A stretch of 33,544 bases of DNA from Aliicoccus persicus_A (GTDB lineage Bacteria > Bacillota > Bacilli > Staphylococcales > Salinicoccaceae), in assembly GCA_020741755.1 (NCBI GenBank), contig DYYI01000055.1, forward strand, positions 1-33,544, given 5' to 3'. The position numbers were made by a program, and so were the translations under genes. Shown here in pieces: positions 21,316-30,255 of the stretch. A model generated the notes under the pieces. That model was not told the origin of the DNA. It saw only the letters and a program-made list of their open reading frames with translations, and did no database searches. The stretch's first letter is position 1. Every line of letters starts with the position of its first letter.

Positions 21316-22482
21316 ATGAATATCCATGAGTATCAAGGAAAAGAAATTTTTCGCTCAATGGGCGTTGCTGTGCCAAATGGTGGCGTAGCGAGAACACCAG
21401 AAGAAGCTGTTGAAGTGGCTAAAGGTTTGGATACTAATGTGTACGTAGTTAAAGCACAGATCCATGCTGGTGGTCGTGGTAAAGCTGGTGGTGTCAAAAT
21501 CGTTAAAACAATTGATGAGGTAAGAGAAGCAGCCAAAGAACTACTTGGTAAAGTGCTTGTTACACATCAGACAGGTCCTGAAGGTAAAGAAGTTCAGCGC
21601 TTGTTAGTAGAAGAAGGCAGTGATATTCAATCTGAGTATTACCTAGGTTTCGTTATTGACCGTGCGACGGACAAAGTTGTTTTAATGGGTTCTGAAGAAG
21701 GTGGAACTGAAATCGAAGAGGTTGCAGCTTCTAATCCTGAGAAAATTTTCCGTGAAACAGTTGACCCAGTATTAGGGTTAATGCCATACCAAGCACGTCG
21801 CTTAGCATTCAACATCAACATTCCGAAAGAATCAGTTGGTAAAGCTGTTAAATTAATGCTTGGTTTATACAACGTGTTTATTGAAAAAGATTGTTCTACA
21901 ATCGAAATCAACCCACTTGTTTCTACTGGTGACGGTGGAATCATGGCATTAGATGCGAAAATTAACTTCGATTCAAACTCTTTATTTAGACAAAAAGAAG
22001 TTGTTGAATTACGTGACTTATCTGAAGAAGATCCAAAAGAAATTGAAGCGTCTAAATATGACTTAGCTTATGTTGCATTAGAAGGTAACATTGGATGTAT
22101 GGTTAATGGTGCTGGTCTTGCGATGGCAACGATGGACACGATCAACCACTTCGGCGGAAAGCCTGCGAACTTCCTTGACGTAGGGGGCGGAGCGACGGCT
22201 GAGAAAGTAACTGAAGCATTCAAAATCATCTTAGGTGATGAAGGTGTTGAAGGTATTTTCGTCAATATTTTCGGTGGTATTATGAAATGTGATGTTATTG
22301 CCGAAGGTGTTGTTGAGGCAGTTAAGAACGTTGGTTTAAGAATTCCATTAGTCGTGCGTTTAGAAGGTACAAACGTAGACAAAGGTAAAGAAATCTTAAA
22401 CAACTCAGAATTCGATATTATTCCTGCAACAACTATGGCAGAAGGTGCACAAAAAATTATTGATGCGGTGAATCAAAAATAA
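21316..22482 (+). CDS. sucC: Succinyl-CoA synthetase (ADP-forming) beta subunit
   Basis: SucC, with SucD, converts succinyl-CoA, ADP and phosphate to succinate, CoA and ATP in the TCA cycle. I chose the ATG at 21316, which gives 388 residues starting MNIHEYQGKEIFRSMGV. The ATG at 21310 touches the AGGAGG (21304-21309) and is too close. The ATP-grasp part holds VVKAQIHAGGRGKAGGVK and EINPLV. The C-terminal CoA-ligase part holds CMVNGAGLAMATMD and NIFGGIMKCD. It is first in a two-gene operon, with sucD 21 bases after the stop. Confidence 0.98.
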   Translation: MNIHEYQGKEIFRSMGVAVPNGGVARTPEEAVEVAKGLDTNVYVVKAQIHAGGRGKAGGVKIVKTIDEVREAAKELLGKVLVTHQTGPEGKEVQRLLVEEGSDIQSEYYLGFVIDRATDKVVLMGSEEGGTEIEEVAASNPEKIFRETVDPVLGLMPYQARRLAFNINIPKESVGKAVKLMLGLYNVFIEKDCSTIEINPLVSTGDGGIMALDAKINFDSNSLFRQKEVVELRDLSEEDPKEIEASKYDLAYVALEGNIGCMVNGAGLAMATMDTINHFGGKPANFLDVGGGATAEKVTEAFKIILGDEGVEGIFVNIFGGIMKCDVIAEGVVEAVKNVGLRIPLVVRLEGTNVDKGKEILNNSEFDIIPATTMAEGAQKIIDAVNQK

Positions 22483-22503
22483 ATAATAACGGAGGATGCA
22501 ACT

Positions 22504-23412
22504 GTGAGTGTATTTATTGATAAAAATACGAAAGTTTTAGTTCAAGGTATCACTGGTTCTACAGCGTTGTTCCACACGAAACAAATGCTTGAGTACGGTA
22601 CTCAAATCGTCGCTGGTGTAACACCAGGTAAAGGTGGACAAGAAGTAGAAGGCGTTCCAGTATTTAATACAGTTCAAGAAGCGAAAGAAGCAACAGGTGC
22701 AACAGTATCTGTTATATACGTGCCAGCTCCATTTGCAGCAGACGCAATTGTAGAATGTGCGGATGCTGACTTGGATATGGCAATCTGTATCACTGAGCAT
22801 ATCCCAGTATTAGATATGGTTAAAGTTAAGCGTTACTTAGAAGATAAAAAGACACGTCTTGTTGGACCAAACTGTCCAGGTGTTATTACAGCAGATGAGT
22901 GTAAAATTGGTATCATGCAAGGTTACATCCACAAAAAAGGTCACGTTGGTGTAGTTAGCCGTTCTGGTACATTAACGTATGAAGCGGTTCACCAATTAAC
23001 ACAAGAAGGTATCGGTCAAACGACTGCTGTTGGTATCGGTGGAGACCCAGTTAACGGGACAAACTTCATTGATGTATTAAAAGCATTCAATGAAGACCCT
23101 GAAACTTATGCGGTCGTTATGATTGGTGAAATCGGTGGTACTGCTGAAGAAGAAGCAGCGGCATGGGTGAAAGAAAATATGACGAAACCAGTTGTTGGAT
23201 TCATCGGTGGTGTCACTGCACCTCCAGGTAAACGTATGGGTCACGCTGGTGCGATCGTTTCTGGTGGAGAAGGTACTGCAGAATCTAAGATCGAAGCATT
23301 AAATGATGCGGGTATCGAGACTGCACCAACACCATCTGAAATCGGTGAAACTTTAATTAAACGGATTAAGCAAGAAGACGGATTATACGAAAAATGTTTA
23401 ACTGTAAAATAA
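22504..23412 (+). CDS. sucD: Succinyl-CoA synthetase alpha subunit
   Basis: SucD binds CoA and carries the phosphohistidine intermediate of succinyl-CoA synthetase. The 302 residues start at GTG behind GGAGGATG. They include the CoA-binding VQGITGSTALFHTKQM, VTPGKGG, GPNCPGVI and the active-site H247 in RMGHAGAIVSGG. The length matches the family. It ends the sucCD operon, followed by a perfect 14-bp terminator. In S. aureus, as I recall, cell-wall genes lie between sucD and dprA; here dprA follows directly, as in Bacillus subtilis. Confidence 0.98.
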   Translation: MSVFIDKNTKVLVQGITGSTALFHTKQMLEYGTQIVAGVTPGKGGQEVEGVPVFNTVQEAKEATGATVSVIYVPAPFAADAIVECADADLDMAICITEHIPVLDMVKVKRYLEDKKTRLVGPNCPGVITADECKIGIMQGYIHKKGHVGVVSRSGTLTYEAVHQLTQEGIGQTTAVGIGGDPVNGTNFIDVLKAFNEDPETYAVVMIGEIGGTAEEEAAAWVKENMTKPVVGFIGGVTAPPGKRMGHAGAIVSGGEGTAESKIEALNDAGIETAPTPSEIGETLIKRIKQEDGLYEKCLTVK

Positions 23413-23441
23413 TTGTAATCTAATTCAACAAGTGATAACGA

Positions 23442-23485
23442 AAAGACAAGAAATCGTGAGATTTCTTGTCTTTCTTTCTGTTTTT
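23442..23485 (+). terminator. Rho-independent terminator after sucD
   Basis: A perfect 14-bp stem (AAAGACAAGAAATC, 23442-23455, loop GTGA, complement to 23473) is followed by CTTTCTGTTTTT. Confidence 0.92.
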
Positions 23486-23495
23486 ATAAGAAATT

Positions 23496-23541
23496 TTGAC
23501 ATGTATTTTTAACTTTTTACGATTACTTTCTACTATATAAT
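23496..23541 (+). promoter_or_regulatory. Promoter region of dprA
   Basis: Two overlapping candidates are visible. One is TTGACA (23496-23501) with TACGAT 16 bases on (23518-23523). The other is a perfect -10 TATAAT (23536-23541) behind a weak T-rich -35. Either would give a short leader before the AGAGGG at 23562-23567. Confidence 0.55.
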
Positions 23542-23573
23542 AGACCTATCAAACGATAAAAAGAGGGATCAAC

Positions 23574-24356
23574 ATCAACCTGCTCAAGCTATCCTTTTTA
23601 AAAATTACTGCGAAAGAATACATCACTTTAAAACATGCGAAAACTTCGGAATCTATTCAGAAAAAACTTCAAACATATGATGCGTTAGATACATCACAGT
23701 TAGAATATTTGTTGAGACGTCATGACGTGAAATATATAACAATCAATGACCTGAATTATCCACCGCTGTTAAAAGAAATTTATGATCCCCCTTATATTTT
23801 ATATTACAGGGGCAACATCGATTTGTTAAAAATCCGCGCGCTCAGCATCGTTGGTAGTAGAAATTGTACACAGTACACGCGCGCATCATTATCTTCACTT
23901 CTCAGTGAACTGAGTAATGTCGTCATCGTCTCTGGACTCGCTTTTGGTGCGGATGAATATGCACATAAAATTGCCATCGACAATCAGTTGCCAACAATCG
24001 GTATCCTCGCTTTTGGTCATTCCATCCATTATCCAAAAACAACACAGCATATGAGAGATGTGTTAGACTGTCATTATTTGACGCTGAGTGAGTATCCACC
24101 TGAAACTGGTATAGAGAAATGGCGCTTTGTTGCACGAAACCGAATTATTGCGGGTTTATCTAAAGGGGTGTTGGTGACAGAGGCTGAAGAAAAAAGTGGC
24201 AGCTTGGTCACGTTAGAGATGGCGATGGATGAAAATAGGAGTGCGATGTGCTTGCCTGGTAACATGACTTCAAAGTATTCAAAAGGGACAAATTTACGTA
24301 TACAAGAGGGTGCAAAAATGGTCCTTTCGGCTCAAGATATTTTAGAAGAGTTGTAG
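23574..24356 (+). CDS. dprA: DNA-processing protein DprA, start codon non-canonical
   Basis: DprA loads RecA on incoming single-stranded DNA in natural transformation. The Rossmann-like domain is complete: GSRNCTQYTR, VSGLAFGADEYAH, ILAFGHSIHYPK, SEYPPETG, RNRIIAGLSKGVLVTEA, KSGSLVT and LPGNMTSKYSKGTN. The first standard start codon in frame is TTG at 23709, which would begin the protein inside the N-terminal domain (215 residues) with no ribosome binding site. The frame continues upstream with plausible DprA N-terminal sequence (NLLKLSFLKITAKEY) to an AGAGGG site at 23562-23567. Six bases after that stands ATC (23574), where ATG would be expected; CTG follows at 23580. From 23574 the product is 260 residues. 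Either a rare start codon is used, the start is mutated, or there is a base-call error. The DNA domain assignment is firm; the start is not. Confidence 0.85.
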   Translation: MNLLKLSFLKITAKEYITLKHAKTSESIQKKLQTYDALDTSQLEYLLRRHDVKYITINDLNYPPLLKEIYDPPYILYYRGNIDLLKIRALSIVGSRNCTQYTRASLSSLLSELSNVVIVSGLAFGADEYAHKIAIDNQLPTIGILAFGHSIHYPKTTQHMRDVLDCHYLTLSEYPPETGIEKWRFVARNRIIAGLSKGVLVTEAEEKSGSLVTLEMAMDENRSAMCLPGNMTSKYSKGTNLRIQEGAKMVLSAQDILEEL

Positions 24357-24375
24357 TCACTCCAGAATTTAATGA

Positions 24376-24405
24376 TTGACAATGTTTAACCTTTGTATGT
24401 ATTAT
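24376..24405 (+). promoter_or_regulatory. Promoter of topA
   Basis: A consensus -35 TTGACA (24376-24381) and a -10 TATTAT (24400-24405) are 18 bases apart. They lie 20 bases after the dprA stop and about 30 bases before the topA start. Confidence 0.75.
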
Positions 24406-24441
24406 TTGGTACTGAATAGAAAGATGAAGGAGGTAAGGCTC

Positions 24442-26505
24442 GTGGCTAACAATTTAGTGATTGTTGAATCACCTGCAAAAGCAAAGACGATTGAGAAGTA
24501 TTTAGGTAAGCGATATAAAGTACTTGCATCAAACGGTCACGTTCGTGACTTACCAAGAAGTCAGACGGGAATTGACGTTGAGAACAACTATGAACCGAAG
24601 TACATCACGATACGTGGAAAAGGTCCATTATTAAAAGAATTAAAGAAAGAAGCAAAGAAAGCAGATAAAATTTTTCTAGCAAGTGACCCGGACCGTGAGG
24701 GTGAAGCAATTGCCTGGCATTTGTCTCACGCGCTTGGAGAAGATAATGATTATTATCGCGTCGTATTTAATGAGATTACGAAAGATGCAGTAAAAGACAG
24801 CTTTAAAGCACCAAGTGAGATTAATCAGCAACTCGTCGATGCACAACAAGCACGACGCATATTAGACCGTCTCGTCGGTTACAACATTTCTCCAATATTA
24901 TGGAAGAAAGTGAAAAAGGGATTGTCTGCAGGTCGTGTTCAATCTGTTGCATTAAAATTGATTATTGATCGCGAAGAAGAAATTAAAAAGTTTAAACCAG
25001 AAGAGTATTGGACAATTACCAATACATTTAAAAAAGGTCGTCAATCTTTCACCGGAAAATTCAATTCGGTGAAAGGTAAGAAAGTTGACTTAAAACAAGA
25101 ATCAGATGTGAAAGAAGTACTCGCACAAATCAAAGGCGATGACTTTGAAGTTGGTAAAGTTGTTAAACAAGAGAAAAGAAGATTCCCTGCAAATCCATTT
25201 ACAACTTCATCACTGCAACAAGAAGCCGCACGTAAATTAAACTTCAAAGCACGTAAAACGATGATGATTGCGCAGCAGTTATACGAAGGTATTGCACTAG
25301 GACGCAGTGGAACGGTCGGTTTGATCACGTACATGAGAACTGACTCAACGCGGATATCTCCTGTTGCACAAGCTGAAGCAGCAACGTTTATTGAAGGTAA
25401 ATACGGTAAAGAATATTTGAAAGCTGGCAGCAATAAAAAAGCAACAGCAGGTCAAGATGCTCACGAAGCGGTGCGACCGACTTCAAGTGATCGTTCACCT
25501 GACAATGTGAAACAATATTTAAGTCGCGATCAATATCGTCTATATAAACTCATTTGGGATCGTTTCATTGCATCTCAAATGGCACCGGCAGTACTTGATA
25601 CTGTGCGTGTTGATCTTTGGAACAATGATGTCATGTTCAGAAGTAATGGACAGACGATCAAGTTTAAAGGGTTTATGACGATTTATATTGAAGGTAAAGA
25701 CGATGAGGAAGAAGAGCTAGAAAACGCGCTGCCTGAATTAAATGAAGGTGAAGTTGTGAAAGCGGAGAAAATTGATCCGAAGCAACACTTCACACAACCG
25801 CCACCGCGCTATACAGAAGCACGTCTCGTTAAGACACTTGAAGAGCTTGGTATTGGACGTCCTTCAACTTATGCACCGACACTCGATACGATTCAAAAGC
25901 GTAACTACGTGAGAATGGACCAAAAACGATTTATGCCGACAGAACTCGGTGAAGTCGTCAATGATTCTGTGACAGAGTACTTCCCAGATATTATCGACGT
26001 TCAGTTCACGAATGAGATGGAACGTTCACTGGATGATATTGCGGACGGAGAAGCTAACTGGGTCAGTGTCATCGATAAGTTTTACAAAGGATTCTCACCG
26101 CAAGTTGAGCGTGCGGAAGAAGAGATGGAAAAGATTGAAATCAAAGATGAACCTGCAGGGGAAGACTGTGAGAAATGTGGTTCGCCGATGGTATATAAAA
26201 TGGGTCGGTACGGTAAATTTATGGCGTGTTCTAATTTCCCAGATTGCCGCAACACGAAAGCCATCGTCAAATCGATTGGTGTGAAGTGCCCGAAGTGTAA
26301 TGAGGGCGACGTTGTCGAGCGCAAATCAAAACGCAATAGAATTTTCTATGGCTGTGATCGTTTCCCAGAATGTGATTTCGTATCTTGGGATAAGCCAATC
26401 GGCAGAGATTGTCCGAAATGTGAAAATTATCTTGTAGAATCGAAAAAAGGTAAAAATGTCACAGTGAAATGTACAGAATGTGATTACAGTGAAAAAGCAA
26501 GTTAG
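24442..26505 (+). CDS. topA: DNA topoisomerase I
   Basis: Type IA topoisomerase relaxes negative supercoils behind transcription. I chose the GTG at 24442, eight bases after AGGAGG. It gives 687 residues beginning MANNLVIVESPAKAKTIEKY. The upstream in-frame ATG at 24376 lies on the promoter -35. The TOPRIM domain (about 4-130) has SDPDREGEAIAWHL. The catalytic tyrosine is Y297 in GLITYMRTDSTRIS, and the KKVKKGLSAGRVQSVAL segment is present. Three C-terminal zinc fingers of CxxC...C(x5)C type lie from about residue 573 (CEKCGSP, CPKCNEG, CPKCENY). The length matches S. aureus TopA (689). In Bacillales trmFO normally follows; here xerC does. Confidence 0.98.
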   Translation: MANNLVIVESPAKAKTIEKYLGKRYKVLASNGHVRDLPRSQTGIDVENNYEPKYITIRGKGPLLKELKKEAKKADKIFLASDPDREGEAIAWHLSHALGEDNDYYRVVFNEITKDAVKDSFKAPSEINQQLVDAQQARRILDRLVGYNISPILWKKVKKGLSAGRVQSVALKLIIDREEEIKKFKPEEYWTITNTFKKGRQSFTGKFNSVKGKKVDLKQESDVKEVLAQIKGDDFEVGKVVKQEKRRFPANPFTTSSLQQEAARKLNFKARKTMMIAQQLYEGIALGRSGTVGLITYMRTDSTRISPVAQAEAATFIEGKYGKEYLKAGSNKKATAGQDAHEAVRPTSSDRSPDNVKQYLSRDQYRLYKLIWDRFIASQMAPAVLDTVRVDLWNNDVMFRSNGQTIKFKGFMTIYIEGKDDEEEELENALPELNEGEVVKAEKIDPKQHFTQPPPRYTEARLVKTLEELGIGRPSTYAPTLDTIQKRNYVRMDQKRFMPTELGEVVNDSVTEYFPDIIDVQFTNEMERSLDDIADGEANWVSVIDKFYKGFSPQVERAEEEMEKIEIKDEPAGEDCEKCGSPMVYKMGRYGKFMACSNFPDCRNTKAIVKSIGVKCPKCNEGDVVERKSKRNRIFYGCDRFPECDFVSWDKPIGRDCPKCENYLVESKKGKNVTVKCTECDYSEKAS

Positions 26506-26523
26506 TCAATAAATAGAGATTGT

Positions 26524-26560
26524 AAAGACAAGTGGTAAATTGCTGCTTGTCTTTATCTAT
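26524..26560 (+). terminator. Hairpin after topA, probable weak terminator
   Basis: AAAGACAAG (26524-26532) pairs with CTTGTCTTT (26546-26554) around a 13-base loop. The T-tract is short (TTTATCTAT), so termination may be partial. Confidence 0.6.
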
Positions 26561-26610
26561 GCATAAATAGTTGGAATTGTGGTAAAATTCAGAATTAGGA
26601 GGTCGGTTTG

Positions 26611-27486
26611 ATGCATATGGAACAATTTAAAGATCAACTCCTATATCAACGCAATTTATCACAAAATACGGTGAATAGTTATATGAGAGACTTGGAAAGC
26701 TTCCAGTCTTTTTTAGAGCGTGAAACTTTAACTTTCGAAACATTTCAATACCGGGATGCACGAAATTTTTTACATACGCTGTACAAAGATGGATTGAAAA
26801 AGTCGACGATCGCACGAAAGATCTCGGCGATACGTGCGTTTTACGTCTTTTTAATTCAGCGCGATTATGTGACACATAATCCGTTTGATCATTTGCCATT
26901 ACCGAAACAAGATAAATATTTACCAACATTTTTTTATGAGAATGAAATCGAACAACTGTTTAGTTCGATTGACCAAAACAGTAAGATGTACACGCGAGAT
27001 ATAGCAATATTAGAATTGTTATATGGGACGGGGATGCGTGCCTCAGAGTTACTTGGTATATCAAAGCGTAGCATTGATTTTACGGGTCAAGTCATTCGCG
27101 TACTTGGTAAAGGTAATAAGGAGCGCATCATTCCGTTTAATGATCGTGCGCACTTTGCACTCGAAGAATATTTAGAAACATTTCACAATAAAATACCAAA
27201 TCAAGGCAGCATTTGGTTAAACTTTAAAGGTGACGTGCTGACTGATCGTGGACTGCGCTATATTTTAAATCAGTTGGTAAAGAAAAGTGCACTTAACTTT
27301 CACTTACATCCACACAAATTGAGACATACATTCGCAACACATTTATTAAATAATGGTGCAGATTTAAGGGCTGTGCAGGAACTACTTGGGCACGAATCTT
27401 TATCGACGACACAAAAGTATACGCATGTGTCGCGTGAAAATTTAAGGAAAACATATTTGGAGTTTCATCCAGGAAATAAGAGGTGA
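26611..27486 (+). CDS. xerC: Tyrosine recombinase XerC
   Basis: XerC, with XerD, resolves chromosome dimers at dif during division. From the ATG at 26611 (AGGAGG at 26597-26602, eight bases upstream) it has 291 residues. The N-terminal SAM-like DNA-binding domain (1-90) is followed by a catalytic domain with R143 (GMRASELL), K167, H235-R238 (HPHKLRHTF), H261 (LLGHESLS) and nucleophile Y270 (TTQKYTH). The recombinase is complete, and its context (topA, hslVU, codY) marks it as the housekeeping XerC rather than an integrase. hslV begins a few bases after the stop. Confidence 0.96.
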   Translation: MHMEQFKDQLLYQRNLSQNTVNSYMRDLESFQSFLERETLTFETFQYRDARNFLHTLYKDGLKKSTIARKISAIRAFYVFLIQRDYVTHNPFDHLPLPKQDKYLPTFFYENEIEQLFSSIDQNSKMYTRDIAILELLYGTGMRASELLGISKRSIDFTGQVIRVLGKGNKERIIPFNDRAHFALEEYLETFHNKIPNQGSIWLNFKGDVLTDRGLRYILNQLVKKSALNFHLHPHKLRHTFATHLLNNGADLRAVQELLGHESLSTTQKYTHVSRENLRKTYLEFHPGNKR

Positions 27487-27490
27487 CATG

Positions 27491-28030
27491 ATGGTAATCA
27501 AAGGTACAACGATATTTGCGATTCATCATAACGGAGTCGCTGCGATGAGTGGTGACGGACAGATGACGATGGGGAACCAAATCGTAATGAAACATAAAGC
27601 AAGAAAGGTAAGGCGTCTGTATCAAGATAAAGTACTCGCAGGATTTGCGGGTTCGGTGGCAGATGCATTTACATTGTTCGAGAAATTCGAGGAAAAGTTG
27701 AACACATATAACGGTCAGCTGGACCGTGCAGCAGTCGAATTAGCAAAGGAATGGCGCGGCGATAAGATGCTCCGTCAATTAGAAGCGATGCTCATCGTCA
27801 TGAACAAGGAGACGTTGCTCGTCGTATCGGGTTCAGGTGAAGTGATTGAGCCAGATGATGGCATGATTGCAATCGGCAGCGGTGGAAGCTATGCACTGAG
27901 TGCTGGTCGTGCGATGAAAAAGCACGGTGATAATCTCGATGCGAAAACAATCGCAAAAGATGCATTAGAGATTGCAGCAGACATCTGTGTATTTACGAAT
28001 GATCAAATTATCGTAGAAACGATCGAATAA
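27491..28030 (+). CDS. hslV: ATP-dependent protease peptidase subunit HslV (ClpQ)
   Basis: HslV is the proteasome-like chamber of the HslUV protease. Two adjacent ATGs (27488, 27491) are possible; the second is better spaced from GAGGTG and gives 179 residues. A five-residue propeptide (MVIKG) precedes the catalytic N-terminal threonine of TTIFAIHHNG. SGDGQ, KARKVRRLY, GFAGSVADAFTLFE, and GSGGSYALSAGRA are family motifs. The gene follows xerC and precedes hslU by 14 bases, the conserved order in Bacillales. Confidence 0.97.
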   Translation: MVIKGTTIFAIHHNGVAAMSGDGQMTMGNQIVMKHKARKVRRLYQDKVLAGFAGSVADAFTLFEKFEEKLNTYNGQLDRAAVELAKEWRGDKMLRQLEAMLIVMNKETLLVVSGSGEVIEPDDGMIAIGSGGSYALSAGRAMKKHGDNLDAKTIAKDALEIAADICVFTNDQIIVETIE

Positions 28031-28044
28031 GGAGAGTTACAGTA

Positions 28045-29421
28045 TTGAGTATTCAATTAACGCCAAGAGAAATTACAGCTAGTCTTGATGAGAATATCAT
28101 CGGTCAATCAGAGGCGAAAAAGAAAGTCGCGATTGCAATGCGCAACAGATATCGCCGCATGAGACTGGAGGATGACATCAAAGACGAAGTCATTCCAAAA
28201 AATATTTTGATGATTGGGCCGACTGGTGTCGGTAAGACTGAGATTGCACGCCGCATGGCGAAACTAACGGGTGCACCATTTACGAAAGTAGAAGCGACGA
28301 AGTTTACCGAGGTCGGTTATGTGGGCCGTGACGTAGAGAGCATGGTTCGTGATCTCGTCGAAGCGAGCATTCGCATTGTCAAGGATGAACAATTTAAACT
28401 GGTAGAAGAGGACGCCGTCGCACTGGCGAATGAGCGATTGGTTGGCTTGCTTGCACCGGGTGTGAAACGTCAATCGAATGATCAACAAAATCCATTTCAA
28501 ATGTTTATGAACATGAATCAAAACGCTGAACCAAGTGAAGAAGTAACAGAAGAAGTAAAGGTGAAGCGTTCGAATTTAAGAGAGCGATTACGCGATGGTT
28601 ATCTAGAGGACTATGAAGTGAAAATCGAAGTCGAACAAGAACCTGAGATGCCTGGTGGATTAGGTCCTGGCGTTGATATGTCAGGCATGCAAGACATGTT
28701 TAAAAACTTAATGCCAAAGAAAAAACAAAAGCGTACATTAAAGGTAAAAGATGCGCGTGAAATCTTAAAGCGCGAAGAAGCAGAGAAACTCATGGATATA
28801 AGCGAAGTTAATGATGCTGCGATTCGACTTGCTGAGACGATGGGGATAATCTTTATCGATGAGATGGATAAGATCGCGAAAGGCTCAACCAATTCTGGAG
28901 ATGTCTCACGTGAAGGTGTGCAACGCGATATTTTACCAATTGTTGAAGGCAGTGCTGTCAATACGAAATATGGAACAATTCATACAGACCACATTCTATT
29001 CATCGGCGCTGGTGCATTTCACATGGCGAAACCTAGCGATTTAATTCCAGAGTTACAAGGACGTTTCCCAATCCGTGTAGAATTATCAAAGTTGACGGCA
29101 GATGATTTTGAGCGCATATTAAAAGAACCTAAAAATTCATTACTTGCACAATATCAAGCACTGCTCGGCACGGAGGATGTGACAATATCATTTACTGACG
29201 AGGCGATAAGAAAACTTGCAGAAATCGCATATGAAGTGAATAATGAAACGGATGATATCGGTGCGAGACGCTTGCATACAATATTAGAGACATTGCTTGA
29301 AGAGCTGCTCTATGAAGCGAGCAACATGATGGGGGCACACGTGGAGATTACGACACAATATGTCGATTCAAAACTGTCGCACATTAAGTCAGACAAAAAT
29401 TTAAGTAAATATATTCTATAG
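28045..29421 (+). CDS. hslU: ATP-dependent protease ATPase subunit HslU (ClpY)
   Basis: HslU is the hexameric AAA+ unfoldase feeding HslV. The 458 residues start at TTG, ten bases after AAGGAG. Walker A GPTGVGKT (58-65, K64), the pore loop GYVGRD (about 92-97), Walker B IIFIDEMDKI (about 267-276) and sensor/arginine residues in LQGRFPIRVEL and DDIGARRL are visible. The intermediate domain (about 110-245) includes a glycine/methionine-rich stretch (MPGGLGPGVDMSGMQDMF) typical of the family. The C-terminus LSKYIL is the tail that docks into HslV. The TTG start implies lower initiation than for hslV. Confidence 0.97.
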   Translation: MSIQLTPREITASLDENIIGQSEAKKKVAIAMRNRYRRMRLEDDIKDEVIPKNILMIGPTGVGKTEIARRMAKLTGAPFTKVEATKFTEVGYVGRDVESMVRDLVEASIRIVKDEQFKLVEEDAVALANERLVGLLAPGVKRQSNDQQNPFQMFMNMNQNAEPSEEVTEEVKVKRSNLRERLRDGYLEDYEVKIEVEQEPEMPGGLGPGVDMSGMQDMFKNLMPKKKQKRTLKVKDAREILKREEAEKLMDISEVNDAAIRLAETMGIIFIDEMDKIAKGSTNSGDVSREGVQRDILPIVEGSAVNTKYGTIHTDHILFIGAGAFHMAKPSDLIPELQGRFPIRVELSKLTADDFERILKEPKNSLLAQYQALLGTEDVTISFTDEAIRKLAEIAYEVNNETDDIGARRLHTILETLLEELLYEASNMMGAHVEITTQYVDSKLSHIKSDKNLSKYIL

Positions 29422-29442
29422 GACAAAAGAGGGGAAGCAACT

Positions 29443-30210
29443 ATGTCATTATTAGATAAGACAAGAGAAATCAGCCGCTTGATCCAGTCGCATGACAGTG
29501 TGAATGTGGATTATAAGAAGCTTGCAAAAAAACTGGGGGATGTAATATCGAGCAATGTATTCATTCTTTCAGATAAAGGTCGACTCGTCGGCTATAGTTT
29601 GAATCAAGATGGTGTCAATGAACGTGTACATGATATGTTAAACGATGAGCAATTCCCAGATGAATATGTAGAGCGCTTATTTGTTGTCACAGAGACAGAA
29701 TCGAACATTCCGTTTGAGAATGACTTAACTGTATTCCCAAAAGAAGACTCGTTTCAAGATTCAAGCACGTGTATCGTTCCGATTTCGGGCGCTGCACAAC
29801 GACTTGGTACACTTGTACTCGGTCGTGTAACTGATTCATTTACTGAGCACGATCTCGTGCTTGCAGAATATGCGGCGACGGTTGTTGGGATGGAAATGCT
29901 CAGAGAACAACATGATGAGATCGAGCAAAAAGCACGTGATAAGGCGAGCATTACAATGGCGATCAACTCATTATCTTATTCAGAACGTGAAGCAATCACT
30001 CATATTTTTGATGAGCTTGACGGACCACAAGGTCTGCTCGTTGCATCGAAAATTGCAGATAGAGTTGGCATCACGCGTTCGGTTATCGTCAATGCGCTAA
30101 GAAAGTTAGAAAGTGCGGGTGTAATCGATTCAAAATCACTCGGGATGAAGGGAACATTTATTAAGGTTAAGAAAGAATCATTCCCTGAAGAATTGCGAAA
30201 TTTAATTTAA
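29443..30210 (+). CDS. codY: GTP- and branched-chain amino acid-sensing global regulator CodY
   Basis: CodY represses amino acid synthesis, transport and (in pathogens) virulence genes when isoleucine, leucine, valine and GTP are plentiful. The 255 residues comprise an N-terminal GAF ligand domain (about 1-155) and a winged helix-turn-helix (about 195-250, with ASKIADRVGITRSVIVNALR). The length is close to S. aureus CodY (257). AGAGGGGAAGC precedes the ATG. The gene is 21 bases after hslU and ends in a terminator at 30224. No clear CodY box was seen within the window. Confidence 0.97.
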   Translation: MSLLDKTREISRLIQSHDSVNVDYKKLAKKLGDVISSNVFILSDKGRLVGYSLNQDGVNERVHDMLNDEQFPDEYVERLFVVTETESNIPFENDLTVFPKEDSFQDSSTCIVPISGAAQRLGTLVLGRVTDSFTEHDLVLAEYAATVVGMEMLREQHDEIEQKARDKASITMAINSLSYSEREAITHIFDELDGPQGLLVASKIADRVGITRSVIVNALRKLESAGVIDSKSLGMKGTFIKVKKESFPEELRNLI

Positions 30211-30223
30211 TCATTATTTTATG

Positions 30224-30255
30224 GTGACTACGACTTGATGCGTAGTCACTTTTGT
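30224..30255 (+). terminator. Rho-independent terminator after codY
   Basis: A perfect 9-bp stem (GTGACTACG, 30224-30232, with CGTAGTCAC, 30241-30249, loop of 8) is followed by TTTTGT. The T-tract is short but adequate. Confidence 0.85.

Noticed and set aside
25041..25433. 130-residue minus-strand open frame within topA
   Set aside because: It lies wholly inside a conserved gene, has no ribosome binding site, and is low-complexity hydrophobic/serine-rich, as expected from reading the complement of a coding sequence. The same holds for the other antisense frames.
26611..27486. Phage or integron integrase
   Set aside because: It is the housekeeping XerC by context (topA before, hslVU-codY after) and by motif order; no att-like repeats or phage genes are beside it.
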